Source: Shimia sp. CNT1-13L.2
GTDB lineage: Bacteria; Pseudomonadota; Alphaproteobacteria; Rhodobacterales; Rhodobacteraceae
Length of the DNA stretch: 64,000 nt
Assembly (NCBI RefSeq): GCF_024331145.1
Contig: NZ_JANDJO010000004.1
Location: 186,001 to 250,000, forward strand
Direction: 5' to 3'
This document shows, piece after piece, positions 1 through 7,929 of this stretch. Position 1 is the first letter of the stretch. Each line of letters starts with the position of its first letter. The notes below the pieces were generated by a model, which worked only from the letters and a program-made list of their open reading frames with translations, searched no databases and was not told the origin of the DNA. Position numbers and translations under genes: made by a program.

Positions 1-59
1 TTCAGAATTGTCGGGCCGAACGCGCGAGGGCAGGTTCCCGCCACACACAGGAGACCGCA

Positions 60-1070
60 ATGACCCAATCCCCTCTCGCCCTGCTGGATGACACCCTGCG
101 CGCCACACGCGTGTCGTTTGACCAGATCCCCGTTATCGACGTAGCGCCACTTTTGGATGGCAGCGACAAACAGAAAGTCGCCAAGGAAATCCGCTGGGCG
201 CTGTCCAATGTCGGCTTCATGTACGTCAAGAACCATGGTGTGGCCCGCGACGTTGTCGAGGGCGCGTTTGACCAGACCCGCCAGTTCTTTGACCTGCCGC
301 TTGAACAGAAGATGGACCTGCACGTGAGCAAGTCCGGCACCGCACTACGGGGCTATATCGAGATGTTCGGCGAGAACACCGACCCGACCCGCACCAAGGA
401 TCTGAAAGAGTGTTTCGATCTTGGTCCAGAGACGCCGGGAGATGCCACACCGTTTTTCGGGGCAAACCAATGGCCGTCTGAAGCGGTACTGCCGGATTTT
501 GCCAAGGTGATCTATGGCTACCATCAGGACATGCGGGCCCTGTCGACCAAACTGCTGCGCGGCATTGCGCTCTCTCTGGATCTCGACGAAGACTTCTTTG
601 CGCCGAAGATGACCAACCCGATCTCGATCCAGCGCCTTCTTCACTACCCGCCGCAGACCGGCAAGATCGACGAAAGCGTGATGGGCATCGGCGCGCACAC
701 CGACTATGGCAACCTCACCATTCTTGCCCAGGACAACGTTGGCGGGCTGCAAGTGATGAACCGCGACGGGGATTGGGTGATGGGTCCGCCGATCGAGGAC
801 ACCTTTGTCATCAACATCGGCGACCTTGTGCAGAAGCTGACCAACGACCGCTATATCGCCAACCTGCATCGCGTGGTGAACACGTCGGGGCGCGAGCGCT
901 ACTCGATTCCGTTCTTCATCGACGCCGACTATGACGCCGAGTTTGCGCCGCTGCCGTCCTGTGTGACGGCGGACAATCCGGCACGCTATGAGCCGGTGAC
1001 CTGCGGTCAACACAAGTTCGCCCGCTTTGTCGACAGCTTCCCGCATCTGGCTGCGGAACAGGGCAAATGA
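60..1070 (+). CDS. Isopenicillin N synthase-like 2OG-Fe(II) oxygenase
   Basis: 336 aa, about the usual length for the isopenicillin-N-synthase-like non-haem iron oxygenases. The N-terminal DIOX_N part (residues about 20-130) starts at IPVIDVAPLL. The C-terminal catalytic barrel shows the iron triad: His and Asp in GAHTDYGNLTIL, and the distal His in NLHRVVN followed by RYSIPFF, whose Arg-x-Ser would bind the 2-oxoglutarate carboxylate. The start follows AGGAGACCGCA. A terminator hairpin follows within ten bases, so the gene is monocistronic or the last of its operon. Family membership is clear. The substrate is not, since members act on flavonoids, amino acids, thymine or purines, and the neighbours give no clue. 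Confidence 0.85.
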   Translation: MTQSPLALLDDTLRATRVSFDQIPVIDVAPLLDGSDKQKVAKEIRWALSNVGFMYVKNHGVARDVVEGAFDQTRQFFDLPLEQKMDLHVSKSGTALRGYIEMFGENTDPTRTKDLKECFDLGPETPGDATPFFGANQWPSEAVLPDFAKVIYGYHQDMRALSTKLLRGIALSLDLDEDFFAPKMTNPISIQRLLHYPPQTGKIDESVMGIGAHTDYGNLTILAQDNVGGLQVMNRDGDWVMGPPIEDTFVINIGDLVQKLTNDRYIANLHRVVNTSGRERYSIPFFIDADYDAEFAPLPSCVTADNPARYEPVTCGQHKFARFVDSFPHLAAEQGK

Positions 1071-1073
1071 AAG

Positions 1074-1099
1074 AAAGGGGCGGTTTCTAGCCGCCCTTT
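1074..1099 (+). terminator. Rho-independent terminator after the oxygenase gene
   Basis: AAAGGGGCGG, a loop of seven (TTTCTAG), then CCGCCCTTT. The stem is GC-rich and ends in a short T run directly after the stop codon. Confidence 0.7.
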
Positions 1100-1225
1100 G
1101 CATCAAAGGGTGAGCGCGGCAGGTGGGGCCACGTTCAAAAGCAACGCCTGGGGAAATCTTCGGGCATCCTCCTCCGCAAAGAGGGGCGGCGGTGCACACG
1201 GAGCTGCCTTTCAAATAGAGATGGG

Positions 1226-2191
1226 TTACTTCCGTTTTCGTTCGAATTCTTGTTCGACGACTTCCGTACCCCACTGCTTGCCCCGTTCTTCATGGACTAG
1301 TTCAAATCCATACTTTTCATAAAGGTGGCGCGCGGCATCGAGTCCTTTGAACGTCCAGAGACGGGTTCGATCGAAAGCTGCCGTATCAACAAATGACGTG
1401 GCCTTTTCGAGAAGCAGTTTTCCTACTCCCATACCTTGGGATTCGGGACTGACAATGAACCACCTGAGATGGCTGACCCCATCCTCAAGGTCCTCTCCAT
1501 CAAGCGACACCGAGCCCAGCAGTGTTTCGCCAATGTAAGCGGAGAATGTCGTGTTCACGGAGCTTTCTATACGCCCCATGAATTCTGACATTTCAGCCGC
1601 AACTTTTCTCTCAAAGATGGCACCAAAACCAAAATTGCTCGCGTAGTACGAGGCGTGCAGACCAACGACGGACGCAATCACACCGGGGTAATAACCCTGG
1701 CGAAACTCTATCGCACTCGAGTCAAAGACCCGGCTTTTTTCTCCTCGCAACGCCTTGGCGAAAAGCGTCAAACCTGTTTCGACCTTCGTGAGATCATCCT
1801 TCGCAAGATGTTCAAAGGCCGACCTGATTTGTCGGCGCCCGAAGTCTTCAAGCGACTTCAAAAGAGCTTTACCTTCCTTCGTGAGACCTATTTCCCGAGA
1901 TCGGCGGTCGGCGGGGTTTGTCTTTGCCTCGATCAATCCGTCGTCAGCGAGTCTTTGGACAAGACGACTGACCGATGACTTCTCTAGCTGCAGTAAGTAG
2001 CTCAGGTCACTTGCATTTGTGACGGTGCCGTAACCCAACTCTATGATCGTATGCACGGCTGACGGAGACAGCGCTGTCCCAGCTAGCCCTTTCTGCATGA
2101 ACCCAAGCTCGCGGACGATGTCGCGTGAAGCTGCGCGCAGCTTATCGATACGCTGTATGGAAACGAGTTCACTCATAGTTGTATAGTACAA
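1226..2191 (-). CDS. MarR-GNAT fusion: transcription regulator with N-acetyltransferase domain
   Basis: 321 aa fusion. Residues about 10-145 form a MarR winged helix (SDLSYLLQLEKSSVSRLVQRL recognition region, then the wing DRRSREIGLTKEG). Residues about 165-320 form a GNAT acetyltransferase with the acetyl-CoA signature SQGMGVGKLLLE and the C-terminal EKYGFELVHEE. The TTG start at 2191 is chosen because GGGAGG sits eight bases upstream; the in-frame ATG at 2176 has no such site. A perfect palindrome overlaps the start, which suggests autorepression. GC is visibly lower than that of the neighbours, which hints at transfer. The acetyl acceptor is unknown. Confidence 0.85.
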   Translation of the reverse strand: MYYTTMSELVSIQRIDKLRAASRDIVRELGFMQKGLAGTALSPSAVHTIIELGYGTVTNASDLSYLLQLEKSSVSRLVQRLADDGLIEAKTNPADRRSREIGLTKEGKALLKSLEDFGRRQIRSAFEHLAKDDLTKVETGLTLFAKALRGEKSRVFDSSAIEFRQGYYPGVIASVVGLHASYYASNFGFGAIFERKVAAEMSEFMGRIESSVNTTFSAYIGETLLGSVSLDGEDLEDGVSHLRWFIVSPESQGMGVGKLLLEKATSFVDTAAFDRTRLWTFKGLDAARHLYEKYGFELVHEERGKQWGTEVVEQEFERKRK

Positions 2192-2194
2192 CTA
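2176..2194. promoter_or_regulatory. Palindromic MarR-type operator over the start codon
   Basis: TAGTTGTA-TAG-TACAACTA: perfect 8-bp arms around a 3-bp spacer, covering the TTG start of the MarR-GNAT gene and lying next to its GGGAGG ribosome site. Arms of this kind (TTGTA/TACAA) are typical of MarR dimers. Autoregulation is inferred. Confidence 0.7.
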
Positions 2195-2350
2195 ATTTTC
2201 CTCCCGTCTACCTACAACCGACATTCGCTTCGATGCTGCGACACGTCTGGGTGGACTCAAAGCGACCATTGTCCTTCGAGCCTTCGGGGCTCTCAAATTC
2301 ACCACGTCTTGCAAGGGGCTAGCGCTTACAAACCGGCCCATCGTCTCTGA

Positions 2351-2363
2351 ATCAGTCTCTAAT
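2351..2363 (-). repeat. TAGAGACTG-family motif, copy A (13-mer)
   Basis: ATTAGAGACTGAT on the minus strand, five bases past the stop codon of the FAD oxidoreductase. The flanks GAAT/ATTC (2349-2365) make the site look weakly palindromic. Confidence 0.6.
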
Positions 2364-2368
2364 TCACC

Positions 2369-3706
2369 TTATTCGGCGCCGGCGCGCCATTCCTTGTAGC
2401 GCAGATAGACGTTGGCGCCGATGGTGGCGAAGGGCTGGGGCGGGAGCCGTTTGGGCGCGTCCTCGGCGGTGAAATGCGCGGTGATCTCGCTGCTTTCGCC
2501 ACAGGCAAGTTCCGCCGCCCCCATACCGGTTAGGGTGCCGCGTGCGGTGCCAAGGCCGTTCTGCACGCAGGCCGAAAAGACACCGTCTTCAACCTCCTGC
2601 ATCACCGACACGCCATTGAGCGAGAGGCACAGGTGCCCTGCCCATTTGTACTCCATCGGGTATCCGGCAAGCTGTGGGAAACGTTCGTCGAACTTCTGGC
2701 GATGTACGCGGCCGGCGCGATTGTTTTCCGCCTCGGACGGGTTCATCCCGGGTTTGAGAACGGCACAGGTGCGGGTCACGATGCGATGGCCGCCCTGCCC
2801 CGTATCAATGCGCCGCATGGTGGTGCCCATCGGATCCGATGGCGTGATGCCCCAGCGCGGCTGGCCGCCAAGTGCCTTGAGGGCATCCGCGTCAAGTTCG
2901 CTCGTCATCGAGGCAAAGAGGAAGAGCTGCATCAGCCGCCCCCTGGCAAAGCCGAAGCTCTCCAGATGGCCGTTGTTGGCAAGGATGATACGCCCCGTTG
3001 CCACGCTTCCCCTGGCGGTTTTGACCACCCAATCGCTGCCCGCCTTTTCGAACCCGGTGACGGGCGAATTCTCATGCAGGGACATCCGGTTGGAAAGCGC
3101 CTCGCCAAGGCTTCGGATATAGCCGGCGGGCTGGAGCATCACGGTGCCCGGCGTATAGAGACCGGACGTGTAGTGCCTGCTTCCGGTCAGGTCATACATG
3201 GCCTGCGCGTCAAGCATCTCGGAGGTTTCCCCCATCGTCGCAAGGTGCCTGGCATAGCTTTGGTTGTGCGCATCCCCGGCGGGGGTTGCGGCACCGTTCA
3301 CCTTGCCGACCGGATCGAAAAAGTTTGCGTTGATCCCGTAAGCGTTGACGGCGTCACGCGCAAAACCGATGGCCTTGCGATTGAGGTTGATGATCTTCCG
3401 GTCATCCCCCGATCCAGCGTAATCATCCGAGGCAAGGTCGTGCGGCAGATCAATCATGAAACCCGAATTGCGCCCTGCGGCACCTTCGGCAAGCCGACCG
3501 GCCTCGAGCAGGACAACGCGCGCATCTGGTTGCAACTGAAGCAAACGCTCGGCGGCCGAGAGGCCCGCAAAACCGCCACCGACAATGACGAAGTCGGCGG
3601 TCTGAGACCCCTCAAGCGGCACGGCCGGTGGCTGCGGCCCCAGAATGGCGCTCCAGGCCGCCTGCCCCCGATGCGAGGGCAGGCGTTTGGCTGTGAACCG
3701 TGTCAC
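2369..3706 (-). CDS. FAD-dependent oxidoreductase (DAO family, PuuB-like)
   Basis: 445 aa. An N-terminal Rossmann FAD motif FVIVGGGFAGLSAAE is followed by the EAG ribose-binding acid and GAAGRNSGF, as in amine and D-amino-acid oxidoreductases of the DAO superfamily. The GTG start at 3706 overlaps the TGA of the upstream aldehyde dehydrogenase by four bases, so translation is probably coupled. It would oxidise an amine or imino acid to an aldehyde or imine for the adjacent dehydrogenase. The closest named family I can suggest is gamma-glutamylputrescine oxidoreductase; a D-hydroxyproline oxidase role is an alternative, given the DapA-like partner. Confidence 0.8.
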   Translation of the reverse strand: MTRFTAKRLPSHRGQAAWSAILGPQPPAVPLEGSQTADFVIVGGGFAGLSAAERLLQLQPDARVVLLEAGRLAEGAAGRNSGFMIDLPHDLASDDYAGSGDDRKIINLNRKAIGFARDAVNAYGINANFFDPVGKVNGAATPAGDAHNQSYARHLATMGETSEMLDAQAMYDLTGSRHYTSGLYTPGTVMLQPAGYIRSLGEALSNRMSLHENSPVTGFEKAGSDWVVKTARGSVATGRIILANNGHLESFGFARGRLMQLFLFASMTSELDADALKALGGQPRWGITPSDPMGTTMRRIDTGQGGHRIVTRTCAVLKPGMNPSEAENNRAGRVHRQKFDERFPQLAGYPMEYKWAGHLCLSLNGVSVMQEVEDGVFSACVQNGLGTARGTLTGMGAAELACGESSEITAHFTAEDAPKRLPPQPFATIGANVYLRYKEWRAGAE

Positions 3707-5202
3707 GACACGGCCTCGTCATCGTCGTCCGCCAGATCGATCCAGATCGTCTTGAGCTGGGTATACTGGTCGTGGGCGTGAACCGAGTTGTCCCGACCAC
3801 CAAAGCCCGACTGCTTGTAGCCGCCGAAGGGTGTGGTGATGTCGCCTTCGCCAAAGCTGTTGACGGTCACCGTCCCTGCGCGGATGGCGCGGGCGCCGCG
3901 CACTGCGCGTTTGACGTTCGAGGTGAAGATCGACGCCGCGAGGCCGTATTCGGTATCGTTGGCCATGGCGATGGCTTCGTCGAAACCAGAGACCGTGATG
4001 ACCGAGAGAACCGGGCCGAAAATCTCTTCACGGGCCAGTTCGTGATCATTGCCGTCAACTTCGACAACCGTGGCCTCGACATGGGTGCCGTTGTGGGCCT
4101 TGCCACCCAGAACCACGGTCTCTGCCTTGTCGAGATAGCCACACACCTTGTCGAAATGCGCCTTGGAGACCAACGCGCCCATGCGGGTTTCCGGATCCAG
4201 CGGATCCCCGACATTCCACTCCCGGGCATGGTGGCTGATGCGCTCGATCAGCTCGGCCTTGACGTCCTTGTGCACGATCAGGCGCGAGGTGGCAGAACAG
4301 TTCTCGCCCATGTTCCAGAAGGCACCGTTCACGATGTGCTGGGCCACGCGATCAAGGTTCTCGGCGTCATCCATGACAACGCAGGGGTTCTTGCCGCCCA
4401 TTTCAAGCACGACTTCCTTGGCGTTGCTTTCTGCCGCGTAGGTCAGGAACCGTTTTCCGGTGACTGTCGAGCCGGTGAAAGACACCATGTCGATGTCCAT
4501 GTGGCGGCCAATCGGTTCGCCGACGTCGGCACCCCCGCCCGGCAGGATGTTCAACACCCCCTTTGGCAAGCCCGCCTCGGAGGCCAGCTCGGCCACGCGC
4601 AGCGCGGTCAGGGTGGTTTCCGCCGCAGGTTTCAGAACCACCGAACAGCCTGCCGCAAGGGCCGGACCGATTTTCCAGGCCAGCATCAGAAGCGGGAAGT
4701 TCCAGGGGAGGACCAGCCCGACAACCCCGATGGGTTCGCGCACGACCATGGCGATATGATCGTCGGATGCGGGCGAGACCTGATCATAGATCTTGTCGAT
4801 GGCCTCGGCGTGCCACTTGATGCAGTGGATGGTTTCGGGAACATCGACGGTTTCGCAATCGAAGATGGTTTTGCCGGAATCGAGCGCCTCCATCACCGCC
4901 AGTTCGCGACAGTTGCGGGTCAGGAGCTTGGCAAAGCGGATCAGAATATCCTTGCGGTCTGACGGGTGCATCCGCGACCAGCGGCCGTCTTCAAAGGCTT
5001 CACGCGCCTTCGCCACGGCAAAGTCCACGTCTTCCTGCCCGCAGGCCGCGATCTCAGCCAGCTTTTCGCCGGTTGCCGGGTTTACGCTTTCGAAGGTCTT
5101 GCCCGACGCCGCCGGACGATAGCCGCCATCAATGAAGGCATTGGTTGGCAGGGTCAGATTGGCAGCGATGGATGTGTATTCTTCCTGTGTCAGCAGATCC
5201 AT
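3703..5202 (-). CDS. NAD-dependent aldehyde dehydrogenase (PuuC-like)
   Basis: 499 aa, complete. It has the substrate-pocket LPWNFP (Asn168), the cofactor loop FTGSTVTGK, the general-base Glu267 in LEMGG and the nucleophile Cys302 in GENCSATS. The C-terminal PFGGYKQSGFG and QLKTIWI resemble gamma-glutamyl-gamma-aminobutyraldehyde dehydrogenase (PuuC). The start is set at MDLLTQEE, five bases past the stop of the DapA-like gene; the longer reading frame runs upstream into that gene. The likely role is oxidation of an aldehyde made by the next enzyme or by the lyase, delivering an acid to central metabolism. The exact substrate is unresolved. Confidence 0.85.
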   Translation of the reverse strand: MDLLTQEEYTSIAANLTLPTNAFIDGGYRPAASGKTFESVNPATGEKLAEIAACGQEDVDFAVAKAREAFEDGRWSRMHPSDRKDILIRFAKLLTRNCRELAVMEALDSGKTIFDCETVDVPETIHCIKWHAEAIDKIYDQVSPASDDHIAMVVREPIGVVGLVLPWNFPLLMLAWKIGPALAAGCSVVLKPAAETTLTALRVAELASEAGLPKGVLNILPGGGADVGEPIGRHMDIDMVSFTGSTVTGKRFLTYAAESNAKEVVLEMGGKNPCVVMDDAENLDRVAQHIVNGAFWNMGENCSATSRLIVHKDVKAELIERISHHAREWNVGDPLDPETRMGALVSKAHFDKVCGYLDKAETVVLGGKAHNGTHVEATVVEVDGNDHELAREEIFGPVLSVITVSGFDEAIAMANDTEYGLAASIFTSNVKRAVRGARAIRAGTVTVNSFGEGDITTPFGGYKQSGFGGRDNSVHAHDQYTQLKTIWIDLADDDDEAVS

Positions 5203-5207
5203 GATCC

Positions 5208-6125
5208 TTACCCCTCTGCCTGAATGTCTGCGATGGTGGATTTCAGCACGCGGATCACTTGTTCCAGCGCACGTTTGTCGTCTTTGTTGAGCCCCTTGAG
5301 CGGCGGGCGCATCGGGCCGGTGTCGATGCCGTTCATCGTCACGCCGTGCTTGATGCACTGGATGAACTTGCCACCCTGCTCGAGCACGCGCATCAGCGGC
5401 ATCATGGCGCTCATGATGCGGCGGCCCTTGTCAAAGTTCCCTTCGATGGCGCAGGCCTGATACAGGGCCACGTGCTCCTCGGGCAGGAAGTTCGATCCGC
5501 CGCAAACCCAGCTGCGCGCGCCCCATGCGAAGAATTCAAGCGCCTGATCGTCCATGCCGCAGGACATCTGGATGTGTGGATAGTCACGCGCCAGAAGGTG
5601 CACGCGGTTGATGTCGCCCGAGCTTTCCTTGATGGCGCAGATGTTGCGTGACCGGCCGACGCGATCGAGGAACTCTTCCCCCATGTGGACACCCATCCGG
5701 CCGGGGTAGTTGTAGAGCATCACCGGCAGGTTCGCGGCCTTGTCGATGGCGAGTGCGTTCAAGGCGTTCTCGCGTTCGGTGGGCACCGAATAGGGCGGCG
5801 TGGCCAAGAGGATCGCATCGGCCCCCATGTCGCGGGCGCCCGTGGCAAGGGCAATCGAATCCGGTGTCATCATCGCGCCCGTGCCGACGATCAACGGCAA
5901 ACGCCCCTTGGAGCGTTCGCGGGTGAAACGCGCGATTTCAAGGCGTTCCTCGACGGACTGGGCATAGTTTTCGCCGGTTGAACCACCGGAGATCAGGCCA
6001 TGCACGCCCTTGTCGATGAGGTTCTCGATCACGTCGGCCAGCGCGTCCCAGTTGACGCTATGGTCGTCGTTGAAGGGCGTCACGACCGGCGTGTAGATCC
6101 CTTCGAATTTGAAAATCGGAGTCAT
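5208..6125 (-). CDS. Dihydrodipicolinate synthase-family lyase/deaminase
   Basis: 305 aa class I aldolase barrel. The carboxylate-binding motif GGSTGEN (47-53), Tyr140 in LYNYPGRMG and the Schiff-base Lys166 in CAIKESSGD are all present. The start MTPIFKF is six bases after AGAGG; an ATG two codons upstream sits too close to that site. A biosynthetic DapA is unlikely, since the gene lies in a catabolic operon with an aldehyde dehydrogenase and an amine oxidoreductase under GntR control. Members in such settings include pyrroline-4-hydroxy-2-carboxylate deaminase and keto-deoxy sugar-acid lyases. Which of these applies cannot be told from sequence alone. Confidence 0.8.
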   Translation of the reverse strand: MTPIFKFEGIYTPVVTPFNDDHSVNWDALADVIENLIDKGVHGLISGGSTGENYAQSVEERLEIARFTRERSKGRLPLIVGTGAMMTPDSIALATGARDMGADAILLATPPYSVPTERENALNALAIDKAANLPVMLYNYPGRMGVHMGEEFLDRVGRSRNICAIKESSGDINRVHLLARDYPHIQMSCGMDDQALEFFAWGARSWVCGGSNFLPEEHVALYQACAIEGNFDKGRRIMSAMMPLMRVLEQGGKFIQCIKHGVTMNGIDTGPMRPPLKGLNKDDKRALEQVIRVLKSTIADIQAEG

Positions 6126-6144
6126 GTGCATCCTCTGTTCGGAG

Positions 6145-6855
6145 TTAAGCGGGGGTCTTGCGGGGCAGATCGCCAAGCGGCAGATCAAGCCCGGCAGGCA
6201 TTACGAAAATTTCGATCTGGTCGCGCGACAACGCCCAGTGGTCATCGGCCAGCTTGCCGGCGGCAGCCTCATCACCAGCTTCGATGGCGGCGATGATCTG
6301 GTCGTGTTGTTCAGCGGCGTCCGACAGGTTCTCGGCCATGCGATTGTCGGTCGGGCGATAGAAAGTCATGCCGATGCGGGCGTGATCGATCAGCAGGCGA
6401 TGAAAGCTGGGCGTCAGATAGACATTGTCGGCCATCTCGCCGGTGATCTCGTGAAATCGGTTGTTGGCAAGGGCGCGATCTGCACCGGTGCCGGATTTCA
6501 GCGCGGCGCGAAACTCTGCCTGCGCCTCTTTCAGCCTGGCGATCTGATCGGCGCGCGCGTTCTTGGCCGCGAGGCGCAGCACGGCGGCATAGATCATTGG
6601 TGCAGTCAGAAAGAAATCGCGCAGGGTGGTGTGAGACATCTCGGAAATGCGCGCGCCGCGATTCTCGCGAAGGTCGATGTAACCTTCACCCGCAAGTTGG
6701 CGAAACACCTCGCGCAAGGGGGTGCGCGAAAGGGAGAACTCTTCGCTGAGCGCGGTTTCATCTAGGTCTTCACCCGGACGCATCTGCATGGTCAGAATGC
6801 CCATCTTGAGCGCCTCGTAGAGAGCCATTTTCCGCGATTTCGAGTCGGTTTTCAT
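6145..6855 (-). CDS. GntR-family regulator (FCD/FadR subfamily)
   Basis: 236 aa. An N-terminal winged helix (residues about 10-75, with ALSEEFSLSRTPLREVFRQL) is followed by an all-helical FCD ligand domain carrying the metal-site histidines (NNRFHE, DHAR, EQHDQII). It is the first gene of the operon with the DapA-like lyase, aldehyde dehydrogenase and FAD oxidoreductase; the lyase starts 19 bases later. GGAGA lies five bases before the ATG. It probably represses its own operon until the pathway substrate binds, acting at the palindrome in the divergent promoter region. Confidence 0.88.
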   Translation of the reverse strand: MKTDSKSRKMALYEALKMGILTMQMRPGEDLDETALSEEFSLSRTPLREVFRQLAGEGYIDLRENRGARISEMSHTTLRDFFLTAPMIYAAVLRLAAKNARADQIARLKEAQAEFRAALKSGTGADRALANNRFHEITGEMADNVYLTPSFHRLLIDHARIGMTFYRPTDNRMAENLSDAAEQHDQIIAAIEAGDEAAAGKLADDHWALSRDQIEIFVMPAGLDLPLGDLPRKTPA

Positions 6856-6895
6856 CTGTGTCTCCCGGTCTGCGATTTTGCTGACCTAACACGAA

Positions 6896-6911
6896 ATACA
6901 ATTTGTATACA
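6896..6911. promoter_or_regulatory. Candidate GntR operator in the divergent promoter region
   Basis: ATACAA-T-TTGTAT (6896-6908) is a perfect inverted repeat. It overlaps a second palindrome, TGTATACA (6904-6911), which fits the GT-N3-AC pattern of FCD-type GntR sites. The site lies 41 bases before gntR and about 70 before the divergent GlxA gene, so it could serve both. Confidence 0.55.
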
Positions 6912-6978
6912 CAGAAAATTTCGATTACACCGATGCGACGCCGTGGTGCGGATTCACGACTCACGCTAGGGTTTACTC

Positions 6979-7929
6979 ATGAAAAAGCCGGAACACTTTG
7001 CCTTTGTGCTTGTGCCAGAATTCACTCACATCGCGTTTTCCTGCGCGATTGAACCGCTGCGCATTGCCAACCTTGTCAGTGGCGAAGAGCTTTATAAGTG
7101 GTCTCTGATCTCGGAAAACGGCGAGACGGCGACCTGTTCCAACGACATCGTGACGGTGGTGCATCACGGCTATGACGCGGTGCCCGAGTGTGACCGCCTT
7201 TTCATCTTGTCCGGCATCAACGTTCAGAATCACGTATCCCAGCCGTTGCTGAATCTGATCCGAAAGGCGCGGGTTGGTAAGGCAAAACTGGGTGCCCTGT
7301 GTTCGGCGGCCTTTATCATGGCCAAGGCGGGGCTGCTTGATGGCAAACGTGCTGCGATACACTGGGATTTCCACGACGGGTTCATGGAAGATTTTCCCGA
7401 AGTGAGCCTCGTGAGCAGCGTCTTTGTTGCAGATGAATCCATCGTGACCGCCTCGGGGGGGACGGCGACGGCCGACCTGATGATCCACCTGATCGCCGAG
7501 CAGCACGGCAACGAGCTTGCCGTCGCCGTGGCGGACCAGATGGTCTATAACGCCGTGCGCGAAAGCAGCGCGGAACAGCGGGTCTCGCTTCAATCACGTC
7601 ACGGGATGCGCAATCCGCATCTCGTCAAGGCGATCCAGATGATGAACGAGAACATCGAAGCGCCGCAGTCACCGGCGCTGATTGCCGAGGAAATCGGCAT
7701 CTCGACCCGACAACTTGAGCGGCTTTTTGGCCGCTATCTGAACTGTTCGCCCAAGAAGTACTATGTCGATCTGCGGCTTCAGAAGGCGCGCAACCTTTTG
7801 GTGCAGACGGATCAGTCGGTCACGGAAATCGCGCTGGCCTGCGGGTTTGAAAGCCCTGGCCATTTCAGCCGCGTCTATCGGTCGAAATTCGGCATCACCC
7901 CGACCACCCAGAAATCCACAATCGGTTAA
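6979..7929 (+). CDS. GlxA-family AraC transcription regulator (1)
   Basis: 316 aa. An N-terminal DJ-1/PfpI-like domain (residues about 5-190; FVLVPEFTHIAFSCAIEPLRIAN, with LGALCSAAFIMA at the nucleophile elbow) is followed by a C-terminal AraC double helix-turn-helix (IAEEIGISTRQLERLF and VTEIALACGFESPGHFSRVYR). This architecture is known for regulators of betaine, carnitine and arginine catabolism. It is divergent from the GntR operon, so control of that operon is likely. Its TAA shares four bases (TTAA) with the stop of the convergent methyltransferase gene. It is one of three such regulators in the window. Confidence 0.88.
   Translation: MKKPEHFAFVLVPEFTHIAFSCAIEPLRIANLVSGEELYKWSLISENGETATCSNDIVTVVHHGYDAVPECDRLFILSGINVQNHVSQPLLNLIRKARVGKAKLGALCSAAFIMAKAGLLDGKRAAIHWDFHDGFMEDFPEVSLVSSVFVADESIVTASGGTATADLMIHLIAEQHGNELAVAVADQMVYNAVRESSAEQRVSLQSRHGMRNPHLVKAIQMMNENIEAPQSPALIAEEIGISTRQLERLFGRYLNCSPKKYYVDLRLQKARNLLVQTDQSVTEIALACGFESPGHFSRVYRSKFGITPTTQKSTIG

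Noticed and set aside
345..1274. Minus-strand 309-codon frame opposite the oxygenase gene
   Set aside because: It is a shadow of the 60-1070 gene, rich in Arg and His, with no family resemblance and no start site.
2192..2368. Possible small gene or RNA between the MarR-GNAT gene and the FAD oxidoreductase
   Set aside because: No reading frame with a ribosome site and no convincing fold; only the palindromic operator edge and one TAGAGACTG copy are notable.
5208..6125. Biosynthetic dapA for lysine
   Set aside because: Family motifs are shared, but the gene sits in a GntR-controlled catabolic operon without other lysine genes.
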